A stretch of DNA of 64,000 bases, from assembly GCA_024743435.1 (NCBI GenBank), contig JANSWO010000008.1:62001-126000 (forward strand). The letters run 5' to 3'. Of this stretch, positions 59,856 through 64,000 are shown one piece after another. A model generated the notes under the pieces. It made no database searches. It was not told the DNA's origin and saw only the letters and a list, made by a program, of their open reading frames with translations. Source of the stretch: Pseudomonadaceae bacterium (lineage in GTDB: Bacteria > Pseudomonadota > Gammaproteobacteria > Pseudomonadales > Azotimanducaceae). Both the position numbers and the translations under genes were made by a program. Each line of letters starts with the position of its first letter. Within the stretch, counting starts at the first letter, position 1.

Positions 59856-61334
59856 TCAGTCCTGGCTCGACGCCGAATCACTATTGCCAGCGCCTCCCTC
59901 GTCCAGGGCTGAAGATAAGTTCGCCGGCTCCTCATCATCGTCATCGAGGCTATCGAGCACAGATTGCGGCATGGGCTCCTTAACACGCGCACCGAGCGTG
60001 CGAAACGACTCGACCTGCTTCACGACATTTCCGCGGCCACTGGTTAAACGGTTGGTTACCGTGTCGAAGCTGCTTTGGGCGTTGTCCAGATGCCGTTTCA
60101 AGGTGCCAAGCTCATCCACCACAAGCCGAACCTTGTCGTACAGCTTGCTGGCCCGCTCTGCGATTTCCTGAGCATTTTTGCTTTGGTTTTCGTAGCGCCA
60201 GACGTTGGCAATGATGCGTAAGGTCAGCATGAGCGTTGTTGGGCTGACGATGACAATGCGTTGTTCAAATGCCTGATTGAAGAAGCCCGGCTCAGCCTCG
60301 AGGGCCAGAGTGAACGCGGATTCGATCGGCACGAAGAGCAGTACAAAGTCCAGCGATCGCACGTCAGCGAGGTCTTCATAACCCTGGCTCGACAGTCGCT
60401 TCACGTGCGCCTTCAGGCTGGCGAGGTGCTCGCGCATATGCGCCTCCCGAGCCTCCTCATCATCCGCCGACAACGCCCGCTCATAGGCCGTGAGCGACAC
60501 CTTCGCATCCACCACAACATCTTTGCCTTCGGGCAAGCGGATGATGACGTCGGGACGCTTCTGGCTACCACCGCCGTCGCGAAAAGAGGCCTGAACCAGG
60601 TACTCGCGGCCGCGGGTCAAGCCGGACTCCTCCAGCACGCGTTCGAGCACCATCTCGCCCCAGCTGCCCTGAACTTTGCTGTCGCCTTTCAGCGCCTGGG
60701 TGAGATTCGCTGTCTCCTCGTTGATCTTGGCAGACGCGGATTGCAGGGTTCGAACTTCGCTGAGAAGACTCTCACGACCTTTCACATCCTCCAGGTGCAC
60801 CATCTCGACACGCTGTTTGAACTCGCCAATCTGCTCGCGGAAGGGCTTCAGAAGCGCATTGAGTTGTTCATTGGAACGCGCAGCGAAGCGCTCTCCGTTC
60901 TGCTCGAACAGGCGTGCAGAAACCAGCTCAAACTCCTTGCGTAACTCATCGCGCGCCGCCTTCATTGACGCCTCTTTGTCGGCAACGCTCGCCTTGAACG
61001 CCTCCAGCCGTGCAGCCGCCGCGGCCCCCTCCGCGAGTGACGTACGACGCTGCTCCTGTTCTACATCGAGCCTGCTTTGTAGCTCGATGACCCGATCATC
61101 CAGGCGCTCAGCCCGCTCATTCGCGAGCAGTACCTGGGCGCGGCTCTGCTCCAGCTCAGCGTTGAGCTGTTCAAGCTCTAAATCTGCCCGTTCGGTTAGC
61201 TCACTGGTGACTCGGTCAAGCCTTCGCCGTAGCGAGATGCGGTGCCACAGCCAGGCGACAACAGCCGCCAGGAGAACGCCGAGCCCAAGAGCAATCAGAA
61301 CATCCGCGAACGGCCTTAGCGTAGCGATGCTCAA
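59856..61334 (-). CDS. rmuC: DNA recombination protein RmuC
   Basis: A 492-residue protein: N-terminal membrane helix (VLIALGLGVLLAAVVAWLW), a long coiled coil (about 40-170) and the RmuC nuclease-like domain (VQGSWGEMVLERVLEESGL, RPDVIIRLPEGKDVVVDAKV, FVLLFVPIESAF). It limits DNA rearrangement. TTG start overlaps the stop of the enoyl-CoA hydratase (TTGA). The acidic C-terminus (DSLDDDDEEP) is variable in the family. Confidence 0.95.
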   Translation of the reverse strand: MSIATLRPFADVLIALGLGVLLAAVVAWLWHRISLRRRLDRVTSELTERADLELEQLNAELEQSRAQVLLANERAERLDDRVIELQSRLDVEQEQRRTSLAEGAAAAARLEAFKASVADKEASMKAARDELRKEFELVSARLFEQNGERFAARSNEQLNALLKPFREQIGEFKQRVEMVHLEDVKGRESLLSEVRTLQSASAKINEETANLTQALKGDSKVQGSWGEMVLERVLEESGLTRGREYLVQASFRDGGGSQKRPDVIIRLPEGKDVVVDAKVSLTAYERALSADDEEAREAHMREHLASLKAHVKRLSSQGYEDLADVRSLDFVLLFVPIESAFTLALEAEPGFFNQAFEQRIVIVSPTTLMLTLRIIANVWRYENQSKNAQEIAERASKLYDKVRLVVDELGTLKRHLDNAQSSFDTVTNRLTSGRGNVVKQVESFRTLGARVKEPMPQSVLDSLDDDDEEPANLSSALDEGGAGNSDSASSQD

Positions 61335-62155
61335 GACTCTGATCGACTCATGAAACTCGCCACGGCAGCTTTGTGCTCATCGCTGGCCTGAGCCTGTCGC
61401 AATCGTGACAGTTCGCGCTGCTGGACCGCGGAAAGATCGGTTTCACAACCATTCTCGGTAAGCAGTTCTTTCACCCAGCGCAACTGTCGGTCGGGATTCG
61501 ATGCCATCGCCTCGGCTAACTCGAGCGCATCACTCAGCAAGCTGTCGTCCTCAACGAGACGATCCGCAAAACCCATCGCCACCGATTCCTCGGCGCCGTA
61601 CAGCTGGCCGGTCAGACACATTTCGCTCGCCCGGCCAAAGCCCATGCGCTGCACGAGAAAGTGAGAACTCGCCAACTCCGGCACGAGCCCCATCTTGATG
61701 AAAGCCATGGCAAAGCGAGCTGATCTCGCCGCCAGAATCACATCGCAAGGCGCAATCATCGTGGCGCCAATGCCAACGGCTGCACCATTCACTGCTGCAA
61801 CCACCGGCTTGGAAGCACGGATCAACGCCACCCAGTCATTCGGGTCACGCTGACCTCGCTGGGAGTCGGCGCCGAAACCCTCATCGCTGCGCTTTTCAAA
61901 CGTTGCTTCAATGTCTGCCCCAGCGCAGAAGCCCCGGCCAGATCCAGTAAGCACAAAAGCGCCGATGCTCGAGTCGGCGTTACCCGCGTCAAGCGCCAGG
62001 CATAGCTCGTCTGACATGGCATAGGTCCAGGCATTCAAGCGCTCGGGCCTATCCAGAGTCAGCACAGCCACTCTGCCCTCTTGCCGCGTGCGAATCTGAC
62101 TGAACTGCGGTAACCCCGCAAACTGTCCTTGCGCCTCTGAATTCACAGTCTCCAC
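61331..62155 (-). CDS. Enoyl-CoA hydratase/isomerase family protein
   Basis: A 274-residue crotonase-fold enzyme: GRGFCAGADIEATFE and AAVNGAAVGIGATMIAPCDV form the oxyanion hole, MGLVPELASSHFL carries a likely catalytic Glu. Expected to hydrate or isomerise an enoyl-CoA in fatty-acid or related catabolism. First gene of a pair with rmuC, an unusual but common kind of overlap of unrelated genes. Confidence 0.93.
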   Translation of the reverse strand: METVNSEAQGQFAGLPQFSQIRTRQEGRVAVLTLDRPERLNAWTYAMSDELCLALDAGNADSSIGAFVLTGSGRGFCAGADIEATFEKRSDEGFGADSQRGQRDPNDWVALIRASKPVVAAVNGAAVGIGATMIAPCDVILAARSARFAMAFIKMGLVPELASSHFLVQRMGFGRASEMCLTGQLYGAEESVAMGFADRLVEDDSLLSDALELAEAMASNPDRQLRWVKELLTENGCETDLSAVQQRELSRLRQAQASDEHKAAVASFMSRSES

Positions 62156-62214
62156 CTCATGTTTCGAGTAGCTCCTGTGCTAGTATGCGGCATCCAAACA
62201 CGGGATTGCAGCGC

Positions 62215-64000
62215 GTGACAGGCTCAGCAAACGGCCAGTCCATTCTCATCGTCGATGACGAGCGCCGGCACGCCGCCAGCGTCGCGGATCTTCTGTCCCT
62301 GCATCATTTCAATTGTCAGATCGAAACCGACAGCAGGCGCACCGTTGAGCGCGCCCGCGACGAGCAAATCGACCTGATTATTCTCGATCTCAATATGCCG
62401 AACATGAGCGGCATTGAAGTGCTTGGCGCGTTGCGCGAGTCGCGCTTGGACGTCGCCGTTATCGTGCTGAGTGGCGAGGAAGCTGTCAGCAACGTAACAC
62501 CCATTCTGCGCCTGGGCGCAGACGACTTCATGCACAAGCCGTTTGAACCACAGCAGCTGGTGAACAGCGTCACCAATTCGCTGACCCGACGCCGGTTGAT
62601 AGCAGAGAATGAAGTGCTCGCGGCGGAGCGCCGAGAAACCAACCGGTTGCACGAATTCATGGTGCAGGCGTCACCAGATGTCATCTATATGCTGGGCCCG
62701 GACGGACGTTTCGAGTTCATCAACCAACCCCTACCCGATGGGCTTGCGACGACCACAGATCCCAAAGGGCAACCCTGGCAGGAAGTGCTGAATCCGGAAT
62801 TAGCTGAGCGCATTGCCTGGCGATTCAACGAGCGGCGCACCGGCGATCGAGCAACTCGCCACTACGAAATGGATATCACCGGAGCCGACGGCGAACCTCG
62901 AGTCATCGACTTCTCAGCGCGCGGCCTCTATCAACCGGGAGACGGCCAGGGGGAACGAGTCTATTCCGGCACCTATGGCGTGGTGCGAGACGTAACTCAC
63001 GCCCGGCTGATCGATCGCCAGCTCGCGCAGAGCCAGGAGAAGTTCTATAGCCTGTTCATGGACAGTCCGGATGCGATCTTCATCTCGGAACTGGACACCG
63101 GGGCGCTGCTGGAAGGTAACGACAACTTCAGATTGCTTGCGCAGCAGCTTGGCGCAGAGGACGCGGCGGTCGACTCTTTCATCTGGGCAAGCGCAGTCGA
63201 ACGAGCTCATTTCATCGAAGGCCTGCGACATTCGCCAACGTTCTTCGAAACTCATATCGACCGTGAAATCTCGGGGCAGCCGGCTCTTTACAATGTCACC
63301 GCGCGAGTGCTGCAGCTCGACGGTGTGGACTGCATGTTGGCCTCGCTACGGGATCGCACGGAGGAGCATCGGGCTCAGTCGGACCGGCGCGCGATGGAAT
63401 CGCGGTTGCAGGAAGCAAACAAGATGGAGGCTCTGGGCAACCTGGCCGGCGGCATTGCGCACGATTTCAATAATATTCTTGCCAGTATCATCGGATATGC
63501 AGAGCTCATTCTGGAATCAAGAGACTTACTGAGCCCGGACCAGGTTGAGGCCTATTTGTCCGAGGTGGTTGTTGCATCCAAACGGGCTCGAGACCTGATC
63601 GCCCAGATGCTCAAATTCACGCGCGGCAATCGCAAAGAGGTATCCGCCGTTGCGGTGAGTAGCGTCATCGATGACGTCTCCAAGATGCTGCGCGCCGCGA
63701 TACCTTCCACCATTCGCATGACGCCAAAGCTCGACCATTCCCTGGAGCCAGTGCACATCGACAATCTCGAGTTTCAGCAGATACTGATGAACCTGCTCGT
63801 CAATGCGAGCGACGCCATCGAAGGCACCGGAACGATCACCATCGAAGGGCGTCCTGGCCAACAGATAAGCGCCTGTGCGGCCTGTGGTGAAAAGCTCGAT
63901 GACGAGCACTGCGTACTATCGGTAAGCGATACCGGACACGGAATTCCACAGGCACTGTTGCCGAGAGTTTTCGAACGCTACATGACTACGCGCGAGCCCG
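62215..64000 (+). CDS. REC-PAS-histidine kinase hybrid, 3' partial
   Basis: The frame opens at GTG 62215 and runs off the window. It begins with a receiver domain (ILIVDDE; Asp58 in LILDLNMPNMSG; Lys in FMHKPFEP), then two PAS-like domains (ASPDVIYMLGPDGRFEFIN; FYSLFMDSPDAIFISE), a HisKA domain with His416 in GGIAHDFNNILASIIGYAE and an HATPase domain (NLLVNASDAIEG, VSDTGHGIP). A CAACGEKLDDEHC insert precedes the G1 box; related kinases carry similar Cys pairs, so a metal or redox role is possible. A receiver at the N-terminus means it takes phosphate from, or is gated by, another kinase. Confidence 0.92.
   Translation, partial: MTGSANGQSILIVDDERRHAASVADLLSLHHFNCQIETDSRRTVERARDEQIDLIILDLNMPNMSGIEVLGALRESRLDVAVIVLSGEEAVSNVTPILRLGADDFMHKPFEPQQLVNSVTNSLTRRRLIAENEVLAAERRETNRLHEFMVQASPDVIYMLGPDGRFEFINQPLPDGLATTTDPKGQPWQEVLNPELAERIAWRFNERRTGDRATRHYEMDITGADGEPRVIDFSARGLYQPGDGQGERVYSGTYGVVRDVTHARLIDRQLAQSQEKFYSLFMDSPDAIFISELDTGALLEGNDNFRLLAQQLGAEDAAVDSFIWASAVERAHFIEGLRHSPTFFETHIDREISGQPALYNVTARVLQLDGVDCMLASLRDRTEEHRAQSDRRAMESRLQEANKMEALGNLAGGIAHDFNNILASIIGYAELILESRDLLSPDQVEAYLSEVVVASKRARDLIAQMLKFTRGNRKEVSAVAVSSVIDDVSKMLRAAIPSTIRMTPKLDHSLEPVHIDNLEFQQILMNLLVNASDAIEGTGTITIEGRPGQQISACAACGEKLDDEHCVLSVSDTGHGIPQALLPRVFERYMTTREP

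Noticed and set aside
60261-61353. Two long plus-strand frames over rmuC
   Set aside because: Both are shadows of rmuC; one is a Ser/Arg-rich low-complexity translation.

Overview
The window reads as a chromosome segment of a moderately high-GC proteobacterium, most likely a (marine) gammaproteobacterium. Supporting signs are csrA, aerobic hemF, rmuC, a FAN1/helicase repair pair, a 'spinster'-type MFS transporter beside an acyl-CoA dehydrogenase, an exosortase polysaccharide locus with sulfotransferases, and frequent GTG/TTG starts. The species cannot be named from sequence alone. No tRNA, rRNA, insertion sequence or CRISPR array was seen.

Region A (1-29531) is a large surface-polysaccharide / exosortase locus. 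On the plus strand a 5'-truncated PKS-NRPS megasynthase (KS-AT-ACP-C-A-PCP, no thioesterase) is followed by a tightly overlapping gene string: two alpha/beta hydrolases of the kind tied to exosortase-A systems, a heparinase-like protein, three sulfotransferases, a Wzx-type flippase and an asparagine-synthetase-type amidotransferase. On the minus strand lie UDP-GlcNAc 2-epimerase (wecB), an exosortase with its Cys/Arg/His triad, a Wzz-like chain-length protein, a polyprenyl-phosphate sugar transferase, a NodB deacetylase, a WecG/TagA transferase, two GT4 transferases, an O-antigen-ligase-like polymerase/ligase and a fourth sulfotransferase. Together they suggest assembly, flipping, polymerisation, sulfation and N/O-modification of an extracellular glycan, with the PKS-NRPS supplying an acyl/aminoacyl building block. 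No PEP-CTERM substrate and no outer-membrane exporter are in view.

Region B (29532-37099) is mostly metabolic: acyl-CoA dehydrogenase, MFS transporter, LLM-class flavin oxidoreductase, hemF, a BON lipoprotein, an SMP-30-like protein and an orphan ExbD. It has several repeat- or palindrome-rich intergenic stretches, including five TGAGA boxes at exact 10-bp spacing before exbD.

Region C (37100-42737) holds a phosphopantetheinyl transferase (a candidate activator of the PKS-NRPS) and a plus-strand operon: chloramphenicol-phosphotransferase-like kinase, glutathione transferase, halohydrin dehalogenase (diagnostic Ser-Tyr-Arg triad and anion-pocket motif), Sir2 deacylase and a small-molecule kinase. 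Convergent to it is a PnuC + NadR-like kinase pair for nicotinamide riboside salvage.

Region D (42933-52897) is signalling-rich: a two-component pair resembling the regulators of the proteobacterial dedicated sortase system, a MAPEG protein, a metallo-hydrolase, a MORN-repeat protein, a Ser/Thr kinase, a triple-FHA membrane protein and a TauE/SafE permease. Region E (52938-64000) carries pyruvate kinase, the DinG/XPD-like helicase with FAN1 nuclease, a hypothetical protein, csrA, rmuC, an enoyl-CoA hydratase and the 5' part of a REC-PAS-histidine kinase cut by the window end.
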